A stretch of 5,987 bases of DNA, from positions 14,563 to 20,549 of the forward strand of contig MFGS01000049.1 of NCBI GenBank assembly GCA_001778355.1, in the 5' to 3' direction. The first letter of the stretch is position 1. Every line of letters starts with the position of its first letter. This DNA is from Candidatus Firestonebacteria bacterium RIFOXYA2_FULL_40_8 (lineage in GTDB: Bacteria > Oederibacteriota > D2-FULL-39-29). A program made the translations under genes and the position numbers. The notes below the pieces were generated by a model. The model worked only from the letters and a program-made list of their open reading frames with translations, was not told the DNA's origin and did no database searches. Of the stretch, positions 1-5,523 are shown piece after piece.

Positions 1-440
1 TTGCCGGGATGGAGTTTCAAAAGGAGATAGAAGCGAAAGCTTACAACGCCGGCGGCGGAAGTTTTGAAGTTCCCGCCCAGAACCTTATAGATTTTTTAGA
101 GGGAAAAATATCCGCCACCCTGAATAAGAATTCCTGCAAGATCGGAACTAAGTCAGTTAATCTTGCCGATATTTTTCCCAAGTTTATAAGCGAGACATTG
201 CTCGCCGCCTTTAATGAGTGGAAACCCGAGTATCCGTCATATGTTTCTAAAGCCGGACTCTTACTTGCGCCCGAGACACGAACCTCCTGCGCGGTAAGGA
301 TAAAACGGACAGAAGCGTACGAATCGGTGAATATAAAGGGGTTGTTTCCGATAGGCGAAGGCGCAGGATATACAGGCGGGATAACGAGCTCGGCGGCGGA
401 TGGGATAAAAGCGGTACGAAGTACAAATTCGAAGCTCTAA
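1..440 (+). CDS. FAD-dependent dehydrogenase of the COG2509 type, C-terminal fragment (5' end outside window)
   Basis: The reading frame is open to the left edge (first full codon at position 3), so the ATG at 9 is internal and about 145 C-terminal residues of a protein normally around 450-550 residues are visible. Numbered from that ATG, the family landmarks are: the EFQKEIEAKAY segment (2-12), VPAQNLIDFL (21-30), ETRTSCAVRIKR (89-100), where the family usually has ETRTSSPVRI, and the FAD-binding end GEGAGYTGGITSSAADGI (116-133). This last glycine-rich block is characteristic of COG2509 uncharacterised FAD-dependent dehydrogenases. The substrate of these flavoproteins is not established. No signal peptide or membrane segment is seen in the visible part. 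The final residues (roughly TNSKL) are encoded by DNA that overlaps a short repeat, so the extreme C-terminus may not be conserved. It is the only gene on the plus strand and converges with the minus-strand cluster. The family call is strong; the specific function is unknown. Confidence 0.9.
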   Translation, partial: AGMEFQKEIEAKAYNAGGGSFEVPAQNLIDFLEGKISATLNKNSCKIGTKSVNLADIFPKFISETLLAAFNEWKPEYPSYVSKAGLLLAPETRTSCAVRIKRTEAYESVNIKGLFPIGEGAGYTGGITSSAADGIKAVRSTNSKL

Positions 441-471
441 ATTCGAAATTCGAAAAAATCAGAAATTCGAA
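425..471. repeat. Short AAATTCG repeat spanning the stop codon of the FAD-dehydrogenase gene
   Basis: AAATTCGAA occurs four times, at 425-433, 439-447, 446-454 and 463-471. The second and third copies are in 7-nt tandem, and the first lies inside the coding sequence before the TAA at 438-440. Each unit contains the palindrome TTCGAA. The sequence then decays into A-rich DNA (AAAACAAAACAAAAAG). It looks like a degenerate intergenic microsatellite that extended into the 3' end of the gene. No terminator stem of useful length is formed. Confidence 0.75.
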
Positions 472-652
472 AACAAAACAAAAAGAAAGTTCAAAACTCC
501 TACCCCTCCTTAAAGATTGGTGGGCGACAAATATTTATAACTTTATGGTCAGTCGAATTAGAAACCAAACCAAAAAAAACTCTACGCTATGATTGGTATT
601 TCTTGCAAAAGTTGTGCAAGCTTTGGACAGCTTTAAATATTCAACTCCTGCA
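441..652. other. Intergenic gap between two converging genes, no gene found
   Basis: This AT-rich stretch of about 210 bp separates the plus-strand FAD-dehydrogenase from the minus-strand regulator remnant. It holds the tail of the AAATTCG repeat, a small inverted repeat (CTTGCA at 602-607 pairing with TGCAAG at 615-620, 7-nt loop), and an A8 run at 572-579, which is a T-run on the minus strand. The stem and the T-run are more than 20 nt apart on the minus strand, so they do not make a canonical intrinsic terminator. No convincing ORF, RNA gene or promoter is visible. Confidence 0.5.
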
Positions 653-1069
653 TTAAATGTTCTTTAAAACCTCCCAATGCCCGCTTTTATCTGAACCTGT
701 TCTTTTTAACAACCCTTTCTTCTTAAGTTTTGATATATTTTCTTCAACCTTTCTTTGAGATATTCCTATCAATTCAGATATTTTTCTTGCAGGCATATGT
801 GGATTATCTCTTATTATCTCTATAATTTTATCTTGATTCGCAGATAGTCTTTCTCCGACCTTTTCTCCGACCTTTTCTGCATTCCCTGCTCCCGGTCTGT
901 AAAACACCACCATGAATCCTGTTTTCAGTATTTTAAAATCAAGTTTAACATTATTCTCTTTACATAACTTATATATCTTTTTTAAGCCGGAACCCCACTT
1001 TTCAATCTCTCTTGATTTATATAACACATCCGATATAAGCGGATTCCTCAAGACCGACTGTAGCAGGTT
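653..1069 (-). pseudogene. 5'-truncated AlbA_2/RecG-like ATP-binding transcriptional regulator (C-terminal remnant)
   Basis: The reading frame encodes the C-terminal third of the common 'ATP-binding protein / putative DNA-binding transcriptional regulator' family (AlbA_2 or divergent AAA_4 N-terminus, HATPase_c_4 region, C-terminal winged helix), usually 400-500 residues. Visible parts are the hallmark RNPLISDVLY followed by EIEKWGSGLKKI, matching the family pattern RNPLIA...EKWGTGI; a Lys-rich linker with the duplicated motif KVGEKVGERL, encoded by a 12-nt DNA repeat at 849-872; and a helix-turn-helix (KISELIGISQRKVEENISKLKKKGLL) ending in GHWEVLKNI. The longest start is a UUG at 1051 with no Shine-Dalgarno sequence. 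Homology-like sequence (QSV before RNP) continues upstream of it to an in-frame TAA at 1070-1072. The N-terminal DNA-binding and most of the ATPase-like region are absent, and the preceding DNA belongs to a repeat and then the kinase gene. A degraded remnant is therefore the best reading; a very short stand-alone winged-helix protein is the alternative. Confidence 0.75.
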
Positions 1070-1095
1070 TTAAGGTTTCTTCCAGCTTAAAAGCA

Positions 1096-1130
1096 GAAGA
1101 CAAAGGACAGAGGTCTGATGACAGAAAGCC
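1096..1130. repeat. Degenerate 7-nt tandem repeat (GAAGACA-type)
   Basis: Five consecutive 7-nt units can be laid out on the plus strand: GAAGACA, AAGGACA, GAGGTCT, GATGACA and GAAAGCC. The array sits between the stop of the histidine kinase (1151) and the broken upstream end of the regulator remnant (about 1069), exactly where the missing 5' part of that gene would be expected. It is short and imperfect, so the periodicity is suggestive rather than certain. Confidence 0.45.
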
Positions 1131-1150
1131 GGCAAGAGCTTGAAATTACA

Positions 1151-2737
1151 CTAAATCGGGATGGTGAGGGTGAAAATTGTACCTTCGTTCAGGCGGCTTT
1201 CCACGGAGATATCCCAGCCATGTTTTTTGGCTGTCTCATAGCAAAGACTGAGGCCTAAGCCTGTACCCTTTCCGACTTCCTTGGTCGTAAAAAAGGGTTC
1301 AAATATATTCTTCATGATTCCTTCCGGAATACCTATGCCGGTATCCGCAACTTTCACGATTATTTTTTTATTTTCCGCAGAGGCAGAGACGGTTAGCGTT
1401 CCGCCCTTCGGCATCGCATCCAGCGCGTTACCGCAGAGATTTATTATTATCTGTTCCAGTCCGTGTTTTCTGCCCTGAATAACGGGAATACCCGCATCCA
1501 GACGTTTTTCCAGTTTCACACTGTTTGCCTTTATTTTAAATTCCAGCATCCTAAGTCCTGCTTCTATCTCCTCGGCGATATTAACCGGCCCTGAGATATA
1601 ATTACCTGAATGCGCGAACTCGAGAAGATCTCCGACAAGATTTTTACATCTTTGAGAGGCCTTTTCAATCATGCCTATCTGCTCTTTCAATTTGGGTTGA
1701 AGCTCCTCCGTCTTGAGAATCTTCTGCGAATAACCCAGTATTACGGTAAGAGGATTATTAATTTCATGCGCGACACCGCCTGCAAGCCGCCCGATAGCCG
1801 CCAGTTTTTGCGATTGACCCAGTTGTTCTTCCATATTCTTATTATTTGTAATATCCCTGCCTGTAGAGAGGGCGCCGGTAACATTCCCTTTGTCGTCTTT
1901 CAACGCGCGGCACCACCAGGCAAGCAGCCGCTTTTCCCCGTCCACTCTTCTTTGCCAGCTCTCCACATATATTATCTCTTCTCCGCCCTGAAAAAGCGGA
2001 TCTACTTTTCCATAAGTACTTTGCTCCTCTACAAAATAGTCAGAAGCCGGTTTGCCTATAACATCAGGACCAAAGAAATTTTTTCCGATTTCATTCACCC
2101 AGGTGTACTTCCTGTCGTTATTCACCTCAGCAATAATATCAGGTATTGACATGAGTATCGAATTTTCCCTCTCGGACACTTTCTTAAGTTCTTTAAAAGC
2201 AATACTTCTATTTTTTTCAAAATAATAAGAAAAGTAGGTTACACAGCTGAAGGTTGCGAGAAAACGAATTTTAAATTCCGGAGCATAATCCAAAGGCCAA
2301 AAGACATAGTAAGCAAGCATCACAACGGTAAAATATGCCCAAACCAGAGGCATCCCCCGTTTTACTCCCAATATAAACACGGTAAGAAGCGGGATACTAA
2401 AAGACCACATAGCCCGGGAATAATCGGTAGATACCAGAATGAATAATTGCCCGTAAAAAACCAGAAGGAAAGCATATGAAGATATTGCAACAGTTCCCTT
2501 CATTCGAAGGAGCAAATAGCCTATAAATAGAAGAGAAAAGGAAAGCGCATTTATACCGGCTTGAAGAGTTTCACCTTTAATAAAATTTATTATTGCAAAT
2601 ATGACCAACCAGGAGCAGCCGATATAAAAACCTGCAAGGAGCATGACTGTCTGCCTGTGGGTTTCCACATCACTTTTCCCGAGCAACACCCCCAGCTGCT
2701 TGCCTATAAAAACTTTTTCTAAACTTTGCTTTATCAA
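1151..2737 (-). CDS. Six-TM membrane PAS sensor histidine kinase, downstream copy of a tandem pair
   Basis: This is a 528-residue inner-membrane sensor kinase that would autophosphorylate on His and pass the phosphate to an unidentified response regulator. Domains: a short cytoplasmic N-terminus; about six hydrophobic segments (near 31-53, 58-78, 82-102, 110-125, 129-149, 157-173); a cytoplasmic PAS/PAC unit (about 190-305, with SIPDIIAEV and the PAC-like DGEKRLLAWWCRALKD); HisKA with the H-box GGVAHEINNPL and phospho-acceptor His324; and HATPase_c with N box NLCGNALDAMP (Asn433, Asn437), G1 DTGIGI (465-470), F box FEPFFTTK and G2 GKGTGLGLS. All catalytic motifs are intact and there is no receiver domain. 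Start: the longest ORF begins at 2782, but I choose the UUG at 2737 because AAGGGGG lies 8 nt before it and the product then aligns gap-free from residue 1 with the neighbouring kinase. It lies 70 bp downstream of that paralogue and is probably co-transcribed. The signal sensed is unknown. Confidence 0.93.
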   Translation of the reverse strand: MIKQSLEKVFIGKQLGVLLGKSDVETHRQTVMLLAGFYIGCSWLVIFAIINFIKGETLQAGINALSFSLLFIGYLLLRMKGTVAISSYAFLLVFYGQLFILVSTDYSRAMWSFSIPLLTVFILGVKRGMPLVWAYFTVVMLAYYVFWPLDYAPEFKIRFLATFSCVTYFSYYFEKNRSIAFKELKKVSERENSILMSIPDIIAEVNNDRKYTWVNEIGKNFFGPDVIGKPASDYFVEEQSTYGKVDPLFQGGEEIIYVESWQRRVDGEKRLLAWWCRALKDDKGNVTGALSTGRDITNNKNMEEQLGQSQKLAAIGRLAGGVAHEINNPLTVILGYSQKILKTEELQPKLKEQIGMIEKASQRCKNLVGDLLEFAHSGNYISGPVNIAEEIEAGLRMLEFKIKANSVKLEKRLDAGIPVIQGRKHGLEQIIINLCGNALDAMPKGGTLTVSASAENKKIIVKVADTGIGIPEGIMKNIFEPFFTTKEVGKGTGLGLSLCYETAKKHGWDISVESRLNEGTIFTLTIPI

Positions 2738-2745
2738 AACACACA

Positions 2746-2752
2746 CCCCCTT
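2746..2752 (-). promoter_or_regulatory. Ribosome binding site fixing a UUG start at 2737
   Basis: On the minus strand AAGGGGG is followed by 8 nt and then UUG. The arrangement nearly repeats the leader of the paralogous kinase (AAGGGG, 7 nt, UUG). In the longer ORF starting at 2782 this Shine-Dalgarno sequence would lie inside the coding region, which argues against that start. Confidence 0.75.
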
Positions 2753-2807
2753 AGAATAAAGTATCAATTTTACGATTTGCACGCTTTCAAAAAGAGTTAA
2801 TACTGTA

Positions 2808-4397
2808 TCATTTGACAGGTATTGTTAAGGTAAATACGGAACCCTCCTTCAAACGGCTGTTAACAGCAATTTTCCAACCATGTTTTTTTACTGTTTCGTA
2901 GCAAAGACTAAGTCCTAAGCCTGTGCCTTTTCCAACTTCCTTGGTTGTAAAAAAAGGTTCAAATATCCTTTTCTGATTTTCATCTGAAATACCAATACCG
3001 GTATCGATAACTTTAATAATAACATTTTTTTCTACAACAGCTGCAGTTACAGTAAGAGTTCCGCCATCAGGCATGGCATCTACCGCATTACCGCAGAGAT
3101 TGACAATTACCTGCTCTAATGCATGCTTTCGCGCCTGTATATCAGGGATATTACTATAGATCTGTTTTTCAAGGTTCACCCCTGCATCACTTATTTTGGA
3201 TCCCAAAAATGCTAACCCCATATCTATCTCGTTTGAAATATTCAACGGCTCCATAATATAATTCCCGCTGCGAGAAAACTCCAAAAGATTTTGAACAAGA
3301 TCCTTACATCTCTGGGAGGCTTTTACAATCAGATCCATCTGATCTTTTAATGGTAAGGGCAATTCACCTGCCTTAAGTATTCTCTGTGAAAATCCAAGAA
3401 TTACAGTCAGTGGATTATTAATCTCATGCGCAACTCCCCCTGCCAGCTGACCGATTGCCGCCATTTTCTGAGATTGATGAAGCTGTTCTTCCATTTTCTT
3501 TGTATCCGTAATATCCTTGGCTGTTGAAAGAGCTCCGGTTACATTTCCTTTCGCATCCTTTAACGCTCTGCACCACCAGGCAAGGAGGCGTTTTTCCCCG
3601 TCCTTTCTTCTCTGCCAGCTTTCTACATATATTATTTTTTCGTCACCCTTAAAGACTGGATCAACGTCAGTATAAACAGATTGTTCTCCAATAAAATATG
3701 CAGAAGCGGGTTTTCCTATAGCGTCCTCGCCAAAAAACACTTTTCCTGTTTGATTCATCCAGGTATAATTTCTATCCACGTCAACTTCGGCAATGATATC
3801 AGGTATTGACATGAGTATGGCATTGTTTCTGGCGGAAACCTTTTCAAGCTCATTATAAGCCATTAACCGGCGTTTTTCGAAGTAATAGGAAAAGAAGGCG
3901 ATGCTCAAATATATGATGGGATAACGGATTCTGAAATCAACCGGATAAATCGCTGTTTTAAAACCAAAAATGTATATCATTATCGCCGCAAAATATATTG
4001 ATACCAGCAGCAAGCCCTGTCTTATTCCCAGAATAAAGAAAGCCAGCAAAGGCAGGCAATATGACCACATAACCCTGTAAATATTGTTTGAAGTGTCCGT
4101 TAATAACTGCATGCTGATAATAATAACAAAAATATATGACGCCAGAACAACAGAGCCGCTGGCACGAAACAGCAGATACCCGGAAATAACGACAAAAAGA
4201 ACGCCTGCATTTATTATGGTTTGAACGGTATCATTCCTGATCAGATTGATTATAGAAAAGAAAGAAAGAACTACAATGCCGATAAAATATGCAGAAAGAA
4301 GGACAACGGCTTTTCTCTGGTATTCAGCACCGTTGTTCTCCATCTTTCCTAAAAGGTTCTTGCCTATAAAAATGTCTTTTACGCGTTGCATTGCCAA
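2808..4397 (-). CDS. Six-TM membrane PAS sensor histidine kinase, upstream copy of a tandem pair
   Basis: This 529-residue kinase has the same architecture as its downstream neighbour: about six transmembrane helices within residues 31-173, the conserved juxtamembrane YYFEK at 171-175, PAS/PAC (about 190-305), H-box GGVAHEINNPL with His324, N box NLCGNAVDAMP, DTGIGI, FEPFFTTK and GKGTGLGLS. The kinase core appears intact and no receiver domain is attached. A hand alignment with the 1151-2737 product is gap-free: about 38% identity over residues 1-180, about 70% over 181-528, and about 84% over 251-340. I take the UUG at 4397 as start because AAGGGG lies 7 nt upstream; the alternative ATG at 4391 would leave 13 nt spacing. 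The gene begins 72 bp after the PIG-L gene on the same strand, so read-through from it is possible, and no clear terminator separates them. The cognate response regulator and the input signal are not visible. Confidence 0.93.
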   Translation of the reverse strand: MAMQRVKDIFIGKNLLGKMENNGAEYQRKAVVLLSAYFIGIVVLSFFSIINLIRNDTVQTIINAGVLFVVISGYLLFRASGSVVLASYIFVIIISMQLLTDTSNNIYRVMWSYCLPLLAFFILGIRQGLLLVSIYFAAIMIYIFGFKTAIYPVDFRIRYPIIYLSIAFFSYYFEKRRLMAYNELEKVSARNNAILMSIPDIIAEVDVDRNYTWMNQTGKVFFGEDAIGKPASAYFIGEQSVYTDVDPVFKGDEKIIYVESWQRRKDGEKRLLAWWCRALKDAKGNVTGALSTAKDITDTKKMEEQLHQSQKMAAIGQLAGGVAHEINNPLTVILGFSQRILKAGELPLPLKDQMDLIVKASQRCKDLVQNLLEFSRSGNYIMEPLNISNEIDMGLAFLGSKISDAGVNLEKQIYSNIPDIQARKHALEQVIVNLCGNAVDAMPDGGTLTVTAAVVEKNVIIKVIDTGIGISDENQKRIFEPFFTTKEVGKGTGLGLSLCYETVKKHGWKIAVNSRLKEGSVFTLTIPVK

Positions 4398-4403
4398 ATG
4401 AAC

Positions 4404-4425
4404 ACCCCTTGGCTTTTTGCCGGGT
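4404..4425 (-). promoter_or_regulatory. Ribosome binding site of the upstream kinase inside a small hairpin
   Basis: The Shine-Dalgarno sequence AAGGGG occupies 4405-4410, 7 nt before the UUG at 4397. The surrounding bases can fold: 4404-4407 (ACCC on plus) pairs with 4422-4425 (GGGT), and 4411-4413 (GGC) with 4419-4421 (GCC). This gives seven base pairs with a 5-nt loop and a 3-nt bulge, and three of the SD Gs are inside the stem. The RBS assignment is good; a regulatory role for the hairpin is speculative. Confidence 0.55.
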
Positions 4426-4469
4426 TCTCATTTTCCTGTATTCTAACTAAGTTATAACATATTCACGAA

Positions 4470-5261
4470 TTAAAGACATAGTTTATTAATTTCAGGATTC
4501 TTCGAGATACAGCCTTTTAGAATAATGGAAAGCGGATCACTTTTTTTTGCAGAGAACCCGAGATGAGAATGTCTTCTCCAGCCTTCTGCATATTTAAATC
4601 TTCCGGAAAGTTTTCCAACCTCATCCGACATTTTCTTCATGGTAGTAAGGTAAGCATCCAATCCCTGGCTCTTATCCAGCCATACCTTCTGGCTTTTGTG
4701 CAGGGAGAGCATTTTTTCTTTTTTGTCAATAACCGTGGAAATATCAGCAAATAATTCAGGAACTATCTGCTTATTCATACCGTCCCTTAATCCGTAGGGC
4801 AAAGCATGGTACAGTGTCAAATCTTTGTTTAATAAAGGCCTTTTAGGTGTAATGATATAGTTTTTCATCCCCCTGCAAAATGCAGCGGTCACCGCAATCC
4901 TGGCGGTGTTCATATGATCTTCCATATAATCCTCAAGGGAAGGTATCAGCATAATATCGGGTTTAATCTCCCGTATAATGGCCGCGACTTTCCGGATTAT
5001 TTTATCTTCATAGAAAACTTCGATATCATTTTTCAAGGGAGCGTGATATTCGGCACCGAGATATTTTGCGGCATCTTCGGCTTCTTTACGTCTCGTTTTA
5101 ACTATTTCTTTGTATGAAAGCTCAGCCGTCCCGCAGTTCCCGTTCGCCAGGTTCATATAATGAAGTTCGCACCCTTTTTCTTTGAGCAGAAAAAGAGTTC
5201 CCGCCATCATAAATTCAATATCATCCGGATGACAAGCGAGCGCGAAAACTACTTTCAACAT
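4470..5261 (-). CDS. PIG-L/LmbE-family zinc-dependent N-acetyl-sugar deacetylase
   Basis: The 263-residue cytoplasmic protein has the PIG-L/LmbE fold (family of GlcNAc-PI, mycothiol/bacillithiol-precursor and related deacetylases), which hydrolyses N-acetyl groups from GlcNAc-type substrates using a metal held by two His and one Asp. The N-terminal motif is ACHPDDIEF (His11, Asp13, Asp14, Glu16; family AHPDDxE), and the second metal-binding motif is EDHMNTAR (His116; family HPDHxxxG). The stretch NGNCGT...RRKEAEDAAKYLGA (41-70) is the usual family helix. The tail GRFKYAEGWRRHSHLGF (220-236) carries further His residues and, from memory, resembles LmbE domains joined to NagB-like domains. No signal peptide is present. 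The ATG at 5261 follows a strong AAGGAGG. The gene lies 262 bp downstream of the NagB-like gene on the same strand, suggesting a shared amino-sugar role. The exact substrate cannot be read from the sequence. Confidence 0.9.
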   Translation of the reverse strand: MLKVVFALACHPDDIEFMMAGTLFLLKEKGCELHYMNLANGNCGTAELSYKEIVKTRRKEAEDAAKYLGAEYHAPLKNDIEVFYEDKIIRKVAAIIREIKPDIMLIPSLEDYMEDHMNTARIAVTAAFCRGMKNYIITPKRPLLNKDLTLYHALPYGLRDGMNKQIVPELFADISTVIDKKEKMLSLHKSQKVWLDKSQGLDAYLTTMKKMSDEVGKLSGRFKYAEGWRRHSHLGFSAKKSDPLSIILKGCISKNPEINKLCL

Positions 5262-5264
5262 ACT

Positions 5265-5271
5265 CCTCCTT
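5265..5271 (-). promoter_or_regulatory. Strong ribosome binding site of the PIG-L gene
   Basis: AAGGAGG on the minus strand ends 3 nt before the ATG at 5261, within AAGGAGGAGT. The spacing is short, but GGAG pairing in other registers is possible. It supports the ATG as start and is the best anti-16S match in the window. Confidence 0.8.
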
Positions 5272-5308
5272 AATAAAACATGCTACTACTGCTGCTTATA
5301 TTAAGTAC

Positions 5309-5347
5309 GTCTAAAAGTCCATAACGTCCATAAAGTCTATAAGGTCC
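5309..5347. repeat. Degenerate 9-nt tandem repeat (GTCCATAAA-type)
   Basis: GTC recurs at 5309, 5317, 5326, 5335 and 5344, with spacings of 8, 9, 9 and 9 nt. The units resemble GTCCATAAA: GTCTAAAA, GTCCATAAC, GTCCATAAA, GTCTATAAG, then GTCC. The array lies in the 262-bp gap between the NagB-like stop and the PIG-L start. It has no dyad symmetry that would suggest an operator or terminator. Confidence 0.65.
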
Positions 5348-5447
5348 TACATTAAAGTAGTATTATTAAATTAAAACAAATTTTTATTAACTCTTTCATT
5401 CGTCACTGTTCCTACTTTCTCAGACTAGGCGGATTTTACTCAACTTT

Positions 5448-5519
5448 ATTATTTCTTCTTTTACTTCCTTTACTTCTTTTTCTGTCCTTGCTGTATTTGC
5501 TTTCCTTGCTTCTCCTGCT
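5448..5519. repeat. Degenerate 9-nt tandem repeat array, eight units, directly after the NagB-like stop
   Basis: On the plus strand the tract is almost all pyrimidine. Read on the minus strand it divides exactly into eight 9-nt units of the form AG(C/T)AAGGAA, for example AGCAGGAGA at 5511-5519, AGCAAGGAA at 5502-5510, AGCAAATAC at 5493-5501 and AGTAAAGGA at 5466-5474. It begins within a few bases of the TAG at 5524-5526. Because the period is a multiple of three, one minus-strand frame stays open for about 35 codons and mimics a charged helix. The rest of the gap (5348-5447) is AT-rich with nothing recognisable. Confidence 0.7.
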
Positions 5520-5523
5520 GCTC

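Noticed and set aside
9..11. ATG at 9 as start of the FAD-dependent protein
   Set aside because: The frame is open to the window edge, the family's conserved sequence continues across this Met, and the visible part lacks the N-terminal FAD-binding fold.
570..620. Possible intrinsic terminator (6-bp stem at 602-620 plus minus-strand T-run at 572-579)
   Set aside because: The stem is weak and the T-run is separated from it by more than 20 nt, so the geometry is wrong on either strand.
589..636. 15-residue plus-strand ORF with a CxxC motif after the FAD-dehydrogenase gene
   Set aside because: It has no Shine-Dalgarno sequence, is too short to judge, and overlaps a small inverted repeat.
1281..2149. 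Plus-strand ORFs of 65 and 179 codons (1281-1478, 1610-2149)
   Set aside because: They lie antisense to the intact kinase gene, have no recognisable domain and no good ribosome binding site, and the opposite strand carries all kinase motifs.
4563..5117. Plus-strand ORFs of 63 and 67 codons (4563-4754, 4914-5117)
   Set aside because: Both are antisense shadows of the PIG-L gene, whose frame contains the conserved metal-binding motifs.
5351..5379. Promoter-like pair upstream of the PIG-L gene on the minus strand (TTGTTT at 5374-5379, TTTAAT at 5351-5356, 17-nt spacer)
   Set aside because: The -35 match is poor and the surrounding DNA is very AT-rich, so a match this good is expected by chance; not enough to annotate.
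5309..5519. CRISPR array or attachment site in the gap between the NagB-like and PIG-L genes
   Set aside because: The repeats are 9 nt long, imperfect and directly adjoining, with no spacers, and there are no cas, integrase or tRNA genes.
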